A stretch of DNA of 64,000 nucleotides from an uncultured Clostridia bacterium. GTDB lineage: Bacteria; Bacillota; Clostridia; Christensenellales; Pumilibacteraceae. Location of the stretch: positions 1-64,000 of the forward strand of contig CAKQPR010000005.1 of the NCBI GenBank assembly GCA_934270565.1, written 5' to 3'. Both the position numbers and the translations under genes were made by a program. This document shows positions 1 through 7,129 of the stretch, piece by piece (position 1 is the first letter of the stretch; each line of letters starts with the position of its first letter). A model generated the notes under the pieces. The model worked only from the letters and a program-made list of their open reading frames with translations, was not told the DNA's origin and did not search any database.

Positions 1-1151
1 CCGGTAAGGTTATTTCCGCGGACGAGGACGGCATCAAAGTCGAAATCGGCGGAAAGAACGACGGCTTCATTCCCGCGTCCGACGTCAATATGGACGGATC
101 GTACAATCGCGACGATTACAAAGCGGGCGACGAACTCGAAGTTCGTATCGGCAAGAAAGACGCCAACACCGGTTGCATTCTCCTTTCCAAGAAAGCGGTT
201 GACGAAATCAAAGAAGCCGATAAGATTATAGATACGATCAGAAACGGCGAATACTTCGAGATCAAAATCGACAAGAACGTCGAAAAAGGTCTTACCGCTC
301 GTCTCGGAACTTACAACATCTTCATTCCCGCATCGCAGGTAGAGGAAAGATTCGTTCGCGATCTCGCTAAATACGTAGGCAAAAAGCTTATCGTTACCGC
401 GCTTGAAATCGACGACGCTAAACACAAGATCGTCGCAAGCCATCGTAAAGTCGCCGAAGCGGAGCGCAAAGCCAAGGAAGATATTTTCTGGGCAAACGTC
501 GTTCCCAACATGATCGTAAGCGGCGTAGTAAAACGTACCACCGCTTTCGGTGCGTTCGTAAGCGTAGACGGTTTCGATTGCCTTGCTCACATCGTAGACC
601 TTTCTTGGACTCATATCAAGAACGTTGAGGAAGTCCTCACCGTAGGTCAGTCTTACGAGTTCGTCGTTCTTTCGGCGGATCGCGAGAAGAACAGAGTTTC
701 GCTCGGCTATAAACAACTTCAGCCGCATCCGTTCGTTGCCTGCATGGAAAAACACCCCGTCGGCAGCGTCGTTAAGGGCAAAGTCGTAAGCATCGTTCCG
801 TTCGGCGTATTCGTCGAAATTGAACCTCATATCGAAGGTCTCGTTCACGTTTCCGAAGTCGCTCATACCTTTGTTAAGGACATTAACGAAGTCGTTAAAG
901 TCGGCGATGAAGTTGACGTCAAGATCCTTAATTACGACGAAGCTAACCGCAAGATCAACCTCAGCATCAAGGCTTGCCTTCCCGAGGAAGAGAAACCCGC
1001 TCGCGCAGAGGGTGAGGAGAACGGCGAGAAGAAGTCGAGAAAGCCCCGCGCTAAGCAGGACAGACACGACGACGAAGGCGAGAAGGAATGGAGCGAGGAA
1101 GTTTCCAACAACCCGTTCGCTGATCTTCTTAAAGACCTCGAAGTCAAGTGA
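1..1151 (+). CDS. rpsA: 30S ribosomal protein S1-like protein (5' end outside window)
   Basis: The reading frame is open from base 3, so the true start lies upstream. The visible part holds the end of one S1 (OB-fold) RNA-binding domain and three complete ones, each with the usual pattern (for example GVVKRTTAFGAFVSV and GKVVSIVPFGVFVEI). A charged, Lys/Arg/Glu-rich tail ends in NNPFADLLKDLEVK. Proteins of this type help the ribosome bind and unfold mRNA. In many Clostridia the S1 part is fused behind IspH (the last enzyme of the MEP isoprenoid pathway). Whether that is so here cannot be seen. A terminator hairpin follows 20 bases after the stop. The domain call is firm; the exact role as ribosomal S1 rather than another S1-repeat protein is inferred. 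Confidence 0.85.
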   Translation, partial: GKVISADEDGIKVEIGGKNDGFIPASDVNMDGSYNRDDYKAGDELEVRIGKKDANTGCILLSKKAVDEIKEADKIIDTIRNGEYFEIKIDKNVEKGLTARLGTYNIFIPASQVEERFVRDLAKYVGKKLIVTALEIDDAKHKIVASHRKVAEAERKAKEDIFWANVVPNMIVSGVVKRTTAFGAFVSVDGFDCLAHIVDLSWTHIKNVEEVLTVGQSYEFVVLSADREKNRVSLGYKQLQPHPFVACMEKHPVGSVVKGKVVSIVPFGVFVEIEPHIEGLVHVSEVAHTFVKDINEVVKVGDEVDVKILNYDEANRKINLSIKACLPEEEKPARAEGEENGEKKSRKPRAKQDRHDDEGEKEWSEEVSNNPFADLLKDLEVK

Positions 1152-1170
1152 TCAAACCGCATAACAGAAA

Positions 1171-1207
1171 GCCGCACGTTTTTCGATAGGATTGCGTGCG
1201 GTTTTTT
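1171..1207 (+). terminator. Rho-independent terminator after the S1-domain gene
   Basis: The stem CCGCACG pairs with CGTGCGG and is followed by a run of six T. It lies 20 bases after the S1 stop codon. Confidence 0.85.
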
Positions 1208-1244
1208 CGTGCCGTTACGTCGCGGCGGCGAATATAAATAGATT

Positions 1245-2006
1245 ATGATATTCGATTGCCATAACGATATTCTCACTTCGGGACTCGGCGAAACGACGAT
1301 TACGGAGACGATACTGTCGTATAACGGGCGCGTTGTGTGCGCGCTTTGGACAACCGACGGCGCGAGCCTCGATTTCGCCGCAAAGATTAAAAGCAGAATC
1401 GATTTTCGTTTCGCCGTGGAAGATATGGGATTTTATAGCGAAGGCGACGAAGAAAAACTGATTGCGCTCGCCCCTTTGTATTGTTCGCTTACATGGAACA
1501 ACGACAATCGCTTTGCGGGCGGCGCGCTCGGAACAGGCGGGCTCACCTCTGACGGAGCGGAATTGCTTCGGCTATTTGAAAGAAACGGAATAAAGACGGA
1601 TACGGCGCACCTTAACCGAAAGAGCTTTTTCGGGGTTGCGGAACAAACCGAAAAGATTTTTTGTTCGCATACGTCGGTTGACGAACTCTGCCATAATCCG
1701 AGAAACCTCACTAACGAGCAGATAAGGATCATAAAGGAGCGCGGCGGGATAGTCGGACTTACGCCGATAAATAAATTCAATTTGTTGCCGTTCGATCGGA
1801 CGATCGATTATTTCGTTCAGAAATACGGAACCGAAACGATAGCGATCGGCAGCGACTTTTTCGGCTCGACGGACTTTCCCGACGATCTGAAAAATTACGA
1901 CGATTTCGGAATCGTAAAAGAAAAATTACGGGCGAGGGGATATGCCGAACGCGACCTCGACAAGATTTTTCACGGCAATGCCGAAAGGTTTTTTAATACG
2001 ATATAA
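1245..2006 (+). CDS. Membrane dipeptidase-like protein, peptidase family M19
   Basis: M19 enzymes are zinc dipeptidases related to renal dipeptidase. All expected metal ligands can be placed: His6 and Asp8 in DCHND, the bridging Glu near residue 59 (FAVED), His in DTAH, and His in CSHTS. The substrate-side motifs HNPRNL and IGSDFFG are also present. At 253 residues it is well short of the usual 310-400, mainly because the stretch between His-x-Asp and the bridging Glu is compact. There is no signal peptide, so it should be cytosolic. No Shine-Dalgarno sequence is visible before the ATG. A TATAAA six bases upstream could serve a leaderless transcript, but no good -35 box accompanies it. A strong hairpin terminator follows. 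The family is clear; the substrate is unknown. Confidence 0.85.
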   Translation: MIFDCHNDILTSGLGETTITETILSYNGRVVCALWTTDGASLDFAAKIKSRIDFRFAVEDMGFYSEGDEEKLIALAPLYCSLTWNNDNRFAGGALGTGGLTSDGAELLRLFERNGIKTDTAHLNRKSFFGVAEQTEKIFCSHTSVDELCHNPRNLTNEQIRIIKERGGIVGLTPINKFNLLPFDRTIDYFVQKYGTETIAIGSDFFGSTDFPDDLKNYDDFGIVKEKLRARGYAERDLDKIFHGNAERFFNTI

Positions 2007-2021
2007 TATTCAGACAGTACA

Positions 2022-2059
2022 AAAAAAGAGCGATCCTTTGCGGAGGATCGTTCTTTTTA
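2022..2059. terminator. Bidirectional terminator between M19 gene and tRNA cluster
   Basis: AAAGAGCGATCC pairs with GGATCGTTCTTT and is flanked by an A-run on the left and a T-run on the right. It can therefore end both the plus-strand dipeptidase transcript and the minus-strand tRNA transcript. Confidence 0.85.
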
Positions 2060-2073
2060 GACGCGCCTTGATT

Positions 2074-2159
2074 TGGTGCCCAAGGCCGGACTCGAACCGG
2101 CACGGTGTTTCCACCGAAGGATTTTAAGTCCTTTGCGTCTGCCATTTCGCCACTTGGGC
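2074..2159 (-). tRNA. tRNA-Leu (anticodon TAA)
   Basis: Read on the minus strand, the acceptor GCCCAAG pairs with CTTGGGC, the discriminator is A, and CCA is encoded. The anticodon loop CTTAAAA carries TAA. A long variable arm of the class II type (CGGTGGAAACACCG) is present, as expected for leucine. The T-arm reads GGTTCGAGTCC. Length is 86 bases. Confidence 0.95.
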
Positions 2160-2164
2160 ATGTA

Positions 2165-2238
2165 TGGAGGCACCACCCAGACTCGAACTGGGGGTAAAGG
2201 CTTTGCAGGCCTCTGCCTTACCACTTGGCTATGGTGCC
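2165..2238 (-). tRNA. tRNA-Cys (anticodon GCA)
   Basis: On the minus strand, the acceptor GGCACCA pairs with TGGTGCC, the discriminator is T (U), the identity base for cysteine, and CCA is encoded. The anticodon loop CTGCAAA carries GCA, and the T-arm reads GTTCGAGTC. Length is 74 bases. It lies only five bases from the leucine tRNA, so the two are probably co-transcribed. Confidence 0.95.
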
Positions 2239-2282
2239 ATACTCCATTATATGCCTTAAGCGCGGCGCATTTTCACAAAAAA

Positions 2283-2358
2283 TGGTGGAAGTTACAGGGC
2301 TCGAACCTGTGACCCTCTGCTTGTAAGGCAGATGCTCTCCCAACTGAGCTAAACTTCC
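2283..2358 (-). tRNA. tRNA-Val (anticodon TAC)
   Basis: On the minus strand, the acceptor GGAAGTT pairs with AACTTCC, the discriminator is A, and CCA is encoded. The D-arm reads AGCTCAGTTGGGAGAGC, the anticodon loop CTTACAA carries TAC, and the T-arm reads GGTTCGAGCCC. Length is 76 bases. It is the first gene of the Val-Cys-Leu tRNA unit. Confidence 0.95.
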
Positions 2359-2394
2359 ACGCAGGGCAAGTCGGCTTGTGCCGACAGCTTTTAT

Positions 2395-2423
2395 AATATA
2401 CCAAACTTCGCGGAAAAAAGCAA
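2395..2423 (-). promoter_or_regulatory. Promoter of the tRNA cluster
   Basis: On the minus strand, TTGCTT and TATATT are separated by 17 bases, about 36 bases upstream of tRNA-Val. The short leader contains a GTCGGC/GCCGAC hairpin. Confidence 0.6.
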
Positions 2424-2516
2424 GGAAAATAAAGCCGTTTTTGAAAAAAAGCCAAAATTTATTTTTAAGTCCGCTTCCGCACCGTCAAAAACCGACTTTT
2501 CGGCCCTTGTAAGGCG

Positions 2517-3281
2517 GTGTTTCGACATTTATTGCGCGGGCTTTTCGGCGTAAAAACGCGGCGTAAGGCATACAATACTGTTGTGAACGAACGACCCGAA
2601 ACATTATTTTTATCGCGCGACTGTCTGGAATGGCTCGGAAACGAAAGCGAAATCAAAGAACGCATCGGCGGCAAAATCGCATATTCGCGGTTCTTCTGCT
2701 CGTTTGGGTGCGGAGAGCACGCCGAGGACGAAATAACCGCGATTTACCTTAAAGGAGCGAAACGGCGGGAGTTCGAACCGTTCGTGAATTCGCTCGGGCT
2801 CGGCGAGTTCGAAAACGAAATGCTTTTGCGCACGCTCGTAGCTTTCGACCGCGAGCGCGACGAGCTTTGTATACGGTCGAAATTGCGGGCGGGCATAACG
2901 AAAAATTTTTCGCTCGACGGTTTTTTCAATTTTCGTCTCGGCGAACTCAAAAAACGCTGGAACAATCTGAAAAACGTAACGCGTGAGAACGCGCCGCTTC
3001 TTGCCGACCCCGATACGTTCAACGTCGTGTTGCGTTTTCTGTTATCCGCAGTCACGCCCGAAGCGAACGAAGCGGAGGTAATGCGGACGGGCGCAGACGA
3101 ATTCCTGCTAAGAACGGACGGAGAAGCGAAAAGGCTTGCGGGCAGAGAGTTGATTTACAGGCTTATCGACGTAGCGCCCATGAGCGTCGAAGTGAAAGGC
3201 GAGCTCGGCGATGAGATTTCCGATCGCATTTACGGAATTTTCGACGTTAAAAGTGATGAAACGCGCGCATATTTTTACTGA
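2517..3281 (+). CDS. Putative sporulation protein, YtxC-like
   Basis: A 254-residue protein with no obvious catalytic motif. The segment around residues 130-150, SLDGFFNFRLGELKKRW, resembles the conserved (G)F(I/V)NFRL(K)xY block that marks the YtxC family, known from endospore formers and of unknown function. The length also fits (YtxC is about 280). The N-terminal half is weakly similar at best, so this is a tentative call. The start is uncertain: the GTG at 2517 follows an AAGG only a few bases away, and an in-frame GTG at 2583 would shorten the protein by 22 residues. It stands alone between the tRNA unit and yajC, with an inverted repeat (CTGATTTT/AAAATCAG) over its stop codon. Confidence 0.5.
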   Translation: MFRHLLRGLFGVKTRRKAYNTVVNERPETLFLSRDCLEWLGNESEIKERIGGKIAYSRFFCSFGCGEHAEDEITAIYLKGAKRREFEPFVNSLGLGEFENEMLLRTLVAFDRERDELCIRSKLRAGITKNFSLDGFFNFRLGELKKRWNNLKNVTRENAPLLADPDTFNVVLRFLLSAVTPEANEAEVMRTGADEFLLRTDGEAKRLAGRELIYRLIDVAPMSVEVKGELGDEISDRIYGIFDVKSDETRAYFY

Positions 3282-3307
3282 TTTTCACAATACGCGCGCA
3301 AAATCAG

Positions 3308-3336
3308 TTGCTAAAACGTTCGAATTATGGTATTAT
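3308..3336 (+). promoter_or_regulatory. Promoter of yajC
   Basis: TTGCTA, 17 bases, TATTAT, located about 34 bases upstream of the yajC start. An overlapping TATAAT lies three bases further on. Confidence 0.6.
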
Positions 3337-3369
3337 AATAAAGGCACAACGCTAAAGGAGAAAAACAAA

Positions 3370-3792
3370 ATGTTATTTGCAGCAATTACAGCGCAACAGA
3401 TCGTTCTTATCGTTATCTGTGTACTTCTGATGGTCGCGATTCTCGTGCTTCCGATGTTCACGAACAAGAAGCGCCAGAAAGCGGTTCAGGAAATGCACAA
3501 ATCGATTTCTGTCGGCGACACCGTTAAAACCGTCGGCGGCATCGTAGGCAAGATCGCGGAAATTCACAACGTAAGCGACACCGAAAAAGAATTCGTTCTT
3601 TCGACCGGTATCGAAGGAAACAAGTCCCTTCTTACGTTCGACTTCAACGCTATTTATCAGGTTATGAGCAAAGCCGCTCCCGTAGCTTCCAAGAAGGAAG
3701 TCGCTCCCGTGGAGGAGACGCCCGCAGAGGCAGCTCCCGCCGAAGAAGCGCCCGCGGAAGTAGCGGCAGAAGAGAAAACCGAAAACAAATAA
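3370..3792 (+). CDS. yajC: Preprotein translocase subunit YajC
   Basis: YajC is the small membrane partner of SecD and SecF at the SecYEG translocon. The 140-residue product has one N-terminal membrane segment (about residues 8-27, IVLIVICVLLMVAILVLPM). The cytosolic YajC core follows: KKRQKAVQEMHKSISVGDTVKTVGGIVGKI, with the family's GDxVxTxGGIxGxI. The last 35 residues are a low-complexity Ala/Pro/Glu tail (repeats of APAEE type) not found in typical YajC. The start is the ATG at 3370, nine bases after AAAGGAG; an upstream in-frame codon at 3211 has no ribosome binding site and overlaps the previous gene. The neighbouring TIGR04086, secD and secF genes fit the role. Confidence 0.93.
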   Translation: MLFAAITAQQIVLIVICVLLMVAILVLPMFTNKKRQKAVQEMHKSISVGDTVKTVGGIVGKIAEIHNVSDTEKEFVLSTGIEGNKSLLTFDFNAIYQVMSKAAPVASKKEVAPVEETPAEAAPAEEAPAEVAAEEKTENK

Positions 3793-3817
3793 GCCGAAAA
3801 GTTCTTAAAACGAAACG

Positions 3818-3858
3818 CTCCGCATAAGATACAATGTATCATATGCGGAGGTTTTTTT
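3818..3858 (+). terminator. Terminator after yajC whose 3' arm carries the next gene's ribosome binding site
   Basis: CTCCGCATA pairs with TATGCGGAG, with a second internal stem GATAC/GTATC and a three-base loop, followed by seven T. The GGAGG in the descending arm is the only Shine-Dalgarno sequence for the gene starting at 3859. Confidence 0.85.
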
Positions 3859-4245
3859 ATGGAAAAAACGGCTGAAAGGAAAAACGGTAAAGTGGTCGAG
3901 CTTATAAAGGCGCTCGTTCTCTCGATTATAATCACGCTTGCGCTGATACTCATCGCGGCGCTCGTGATCAAAATTTTCAACGTTCCGTCCGATTATATCC
4001 CGATCATCAATCAGATCATAAAGAGCGTTGCTATTCTGATCGGCGCGCTCGTGTTTCTGAAACAGAAGGGCGGTGGGTTTATACGCGGCATCATTCTCGG
4101 CGTAGCGTATACGATTGTGACTTATCTGATATTTTCCGCGATGAACGGTTCATTCGATTTTTCGATTTCCGTTCTCAACGATCTGGCGCTCGGAGCGGTA
4201 AGCGGCTTCATCAGCGGAATAATAGCTGTCAACATAAGAAAATAG
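3859..4245 (+). CDS. TIGR04086 (YrzE-type) family membrane protein
   Basis: A 128-residue integral membrane protein with four predicted membrane segments at about residues 15-38, 49-66, 73-94 and 104-125. Gly-rich stretches (GGGFIRGIILGVAYT and GAVSGFISGIIAVNIRK) match the TIGR04086 pattern. Members commonly sit beside yajC and secDF in Clostridia, as here, but no biochemical function is established. The ATG follows GGAGG by seven bases; that GGAGG lies inside the yajC terminator stem, so translation is probably possible only from read-through RNA in which the hairpin is open, or from a shorter RNA. Role in secretion is an inference from position only. Confidence 0.75.
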   Translation: MEKTAERKNGKVVELIKALVLSIIITLALILIAALVIKIFNVPSDYIPIINQIIKSVAILIGALVFLKQKGGGFIRGIILGVAYTIVTYLIFSAMNGSFDFSISVLNDLALGAVSGFISGIIAVNIRK

Positions 4246-4266
4246 AAAATTTCACACATAATCGAC

Positions 4267-4304
4267 AAAAAGCCCTTGCGACTGAGCGCGCGAGAGCTTT
4301 TTTT
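4267..4304 (+). terminator. Terminator after the TIGR04086 gene
   Basis: AAAAAGC pairs with GCTTTTT at the base of a longer imperfect stem (CT/AG and GCG/CGC further in), ending in a T-run. Confidence 0.7.
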
Positions 4305-4369
4305 GTATACCCGAAACGAATTGTGATAATTTTTTCTTGTACGAAAAGGGCAAAAACGCTCGTATTTGA

Positions 4370-4399
4370 TTGACTAAAAGGGGTAAAATGTTATATAAT
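4370..4399 (+). promoter_or_regulatory. Promoter of secDF
   Basis: TTGACT, 18 bases, TATAAT, ending 27 bases before the secD start codon. Confidence 0.8.
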
Positions 4400-4425
4400 C
4401 ATAGTATTGTGAGTTGGAGGCTAAA

Positions 4426-5775
4426 ATGAAGAAAAAATCGTCAATCATCAAACTTACCTTAATTGGCGTTGCTTTGGCGATAGGTATAGTTTTATCCGTA
4501 TTTTCGTTTAAATTACCTTTCGGTTTTTACAACTACAAATCGTTCGCTTCGTCCATCAAGCTCGGTCTCGACCTTAAGGGCGGTATTTATGCCGTTTACG
4601 ACACGAACAGCGACGGCGTTGACAATTTCCAGAGTAAACTCGAAGGTACGCAGGGCAGACTTCAGGATCTTTTGGTCGATAAGGGATACTCCGAAGCTGT
4701 CGTTACGATCGAAGATAATACGAGGCTGAGGGTGGAAGTTCCGGACGTTGACGATCCGAAAGCTATTTTCACGCTCATCGGTAAGCCCGCTCAGCTTCTT
4801 TTCTACCTCGGCGACGACAACAGCTCCGAGCCGTTTATGTCGGGCAAAAATGTCGTGAGCGCGGAAGGATATTACGACAGTCAGCAGGCTAAACCCGTCG
4901 TTTCGCTCGTTCTCGACGACGAAGGCAGAAAGGCTTTCGGAAAAGTAACGACCGATAACGTCGGTAAAAATATTACGATTTACAGCGTCACCGAAGGCGA
5001 AGATCCGTCTATTGTTTCGCAGGCGAAAATCAACGAGGGAATAACGACGGGCAGAGCGCAGATCACGATGTCGGGATCGGACGCTACCGCCGCGAAAGAG
5101 CTCGCTACGCAGATCATGTCCGGAACGTTCGACGTGGAGCTTACGCTTCTTTCATCGGACGTAATTTCGCCCACGCTCGGCGAACAGGCGCTCAAACTCG
5201 GTATCATTGCGGGCGCGATCGGACTTTTACTCGTCGTTGCGTTCCTTATCTGGCGCTACAGACTTTTCGGCGTAGTCGCGGCTATCGCGCTTGCGATTTA
5301 CACCGTGCTTATGTTGTTCTTCCTTGCGGTGTTCCCGTGGGTTCAGCTTACGCTCCCCGGTATTGCCGGTATTATTCTCAGTCTCGGTATGGCGGTTGAC
5401 GGAAACGTCATTATTTACGAGCGTATCCGCGACGAATACGCGGCGGGCAAATCGATACTCGCTTCGCTCAACGCCGGATTCAAGAAGGCGATGGTTGCGA
5501 TCTTCGACAGTAACATCACCACGGTTATCGCCGCTATCGTTCTGATAATTTTCGGAACGGGCACGATAAGCGGGTTCGGCGTTACGCTTCTGATAGGTAT
5601 TCTTCTTTCGATGTTCACGTCGCTTCTCGTTACCCGCGGACTGTGCAAGTATTTCACGGCGATCAACAGCACCAACGCGAAAGCTTACGGCTTGAAGCGC
5701 GGCAAGGACTACGTTGAAACCGAACCCGAGGTCGAAGAAATTCCCTCCGAAAAAGGCGAGGAGGTAAACGCATAA
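4426..5775 (+). CDS. secD: Protein translocase subunit SecD
   Basis: SecD, with SecF, uses the proton-motive force to pull secreted proteins out of the SecYEG channel. The 449-residue product has an N-terminal membrane segment (about 8-27), then the family motif LGLDLKGGIYAVY near residue 45. An extracellular P1 domain follows, then five further membrane segments from about residue 257, with GMAVDGNVIIYERIRDE in the typical place. The start is the ATG at 4426, five bases after GGAGG. It ends in a charged tail and overlaps secF by one base (TAATG), so the pair is probably translationally coupled. SecD and SecF are separate proteins here, unlike the fused SecDF of Bacillus. Confidence 0.95.
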   Translation: MKKKSSIIKLTLIGVALAIGIVLSVFSFKLPFGFYNYKSFASSIKLGLDLKGGIYAVYDTNSDGVDNFQSKLEGTQGRLQDLLVDKGYSEAVVTIEDNTRLRVEVPDVDDPKAIFTLIGKPAQLLFYLGDDNSSEPFMSGKNVVSAEGYYDSQQAKPVVSLVLDDEGRKAFGKVTTDNVGKNITIYSVTEGEDPSIVSQAKINEGITTGRAQITMSGSDATAAKELATQIMSGTFDVELTLLSSDVISPTLGEQALKLGIIAGAIGLLLVVAFLIWRYRLFGVVAAIALAIYTVLMLFFLAVFPWVQLTLPGIAGIILSLGMAVDGNVIIYERIRDEYAAGKSILASLNAGFKKAMVAIFDSNITTVIAAIVLIIFGTGTISGFGVTLLIGILLSMFTSLLVTRGLCKYFTAINSTNAKAYGLKRGKDYVETEPEVEEIPSEKGEEVNA

Positions 5776-7073
5776 TGAAATTCGACAGACTTTTTCAGCA
5801 AGATTTCAAGATCGTCGAGAATAAAAAGAAAATCTTTATTATTCCGGCGGTGATCGTAGTACTTGCGCTTATTCTCGGCATAATATTCAGATTTACGCTC
5901 GGCGAAGCGGTAAACGTCGGTATGGACTTTACCGGCGGCTACTCGATGACGGTTACGCTCGGCAGCGAGCTTACCGACGATAATTTCGCCGATTACGAAG
6001 AAAAGGCTAAACAAATCGCAAAGAACCTTACGGACGAAGAGGGGAATAATTACGGACTTGTGATTTCCTCCGTTCAGCGTCAGGGCGAAGCGAGCGAAGC
6101 CGCGCTTCTGCTTAAATACAAGGCGGTTGATAAAGCGGACGCCGAAAAAATGGCTGAAATCAACGAGGCTTTCAACAAAAAGCTTTCCGCCGAAATGTTC
6201 TACGTTCGCCCCGAAGTGTCCGTATCGGGCAGTATCGTCACGGCGACCTATAACGATAACGACATAAACCTTACGGGCGATAAGGACGCGATTGCCGACA
6301 AGCTTTCGAACGTCGGAATTACCGCTTCTTCGATCGAAGTCGATAGCGAAGCGCGCAAGGTAACAGTTACGCTTGCTTCCGCGCCGTCGAACGAAGACAT
6401 TGCGAAAATTACCGAAGCGCTCACCATCACCGATACCTATAAAGGTAAGGTTTCCGAGGGCGGACAGACCAGCTCGACCGTAAGCGGCGAAACGCTTAAA
6501 AGCGCCTTGCTTGCTATTTCGGTTGCGCTTCTGTGTATGCTTGTGTATATCGTAATCCGTTTCGAGCTTCTCAGCGGTATTGCGGCGGTGCTTGCGCTCG
6601 TTCACGACCTTCTGATTATGTTCTGCGGTATGGTAATATTCCATATCGAGATCAACGCGAACTTTATCGCGGGTATTATAACGATCCTCGGTTATTCGAT
6701 CAACAACACGATCATTATCTTCGACCGCGTTCGCGAGAATATGAAGCTTCTCGGCGGCAAGCGTATCAACGGCAAGCTCGTAAAACCCGCATACGTCGCA
6801 AATCTTTCGGTGCAGGAAACGATCTGGCGTTCGATCAACACCACGCTTACTACGCTCGTTACCATTTCTATGGTTGCGATTATCGGCGTGCCGAGTATCA
6901 GAATATTCGCGCTTCCGATAATCTTCGGACTTTTAGCGGGAACTTATTCGTCGATATTCATTGCTCCCACTATCTGGGCAATGCTTATGAAGGCTTTCCC
7001 AGGGGCGTACAAGGGAAACAAGACGAAAAAGCCGAAAGGCGATAAAGCCGCGGCTGCGCCCATCGAAAAATAA
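5775..7073 (+). CDS. secF: Protein translocase subunit SecF (with enlarged extracellular domain)
   Basis: SecF is the SecD partner in the proton-driven secretion motor. The N-terminal membrane segment (about 17-37) is followed by the diagnostic VGMDFTGGYSMTV. The C-terminal membrane bundle (about residues 240-415) contains ILGYSINNTIIIFDRVREN, the SecF signature. At 432 residues it is about 100 longer than most SecF (around 300-325). The excess is mostly in the loop between the first two membrane segments (about residues 38-240), where a second Asp/Lys/Glu-rich stretch (near 158-225) follows the normal P1 region. The C terminus is a Lys/Ala tail. It starts on the A of the secD stop codon and is followed by a terminator. 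Confidence 0.93.
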   Translation: MKFDRLFQQDFKIVENKKKIFIIPAVIVVLALILGIIFRFTLGEAVNVGMDFTGGYSMTVTLGSELTDDNFADYEEKAKQIAKNLTDEEGNNYGLVISSVQRQGEASEAALLLKYKAVDKADAEKMAEINEAFNKKLSAEMFYVRPEVSVSGSIVTATYNDNDINLTGDKDAIADKLSNVGITASSIEVDSEARKVTVTLASAPSNEDIAKITEALTITDTYKGKVSEGGQTSSTVSGETLKSALLAISVALLCMLVYIVIRFELLSGIAAVLALVHDLLIMFCGMVIFHIEINANFIAGIITILGYSINNTIIIFDRVRENMKLLGGKRINGKLVKPAYVANLSVQETIWRSINTTLTTLVTISMVAIIGVPSIRIFALPIIFGLLAGTYSSIFIAPTIWAMLMKAFPGAYKGNKTKKPKGDKAAAAPIEK

Positions 7074-7078
7074 ACGAT

Positions 7079-7107
7079 CAATAAGCCTTCACGCGAAGGC
7101 TTATTTT
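7079..7107 (+). terminator. Terminator after secF
   Basis: AATAAGCCTTC, loop ACGC, GAAGGCTTATT, then T-run; it lies six bases after the secF stop. Confidence 0.85.
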
Positions 7108-7129
7108 TCAAGACAACATCGGAGAAAAA

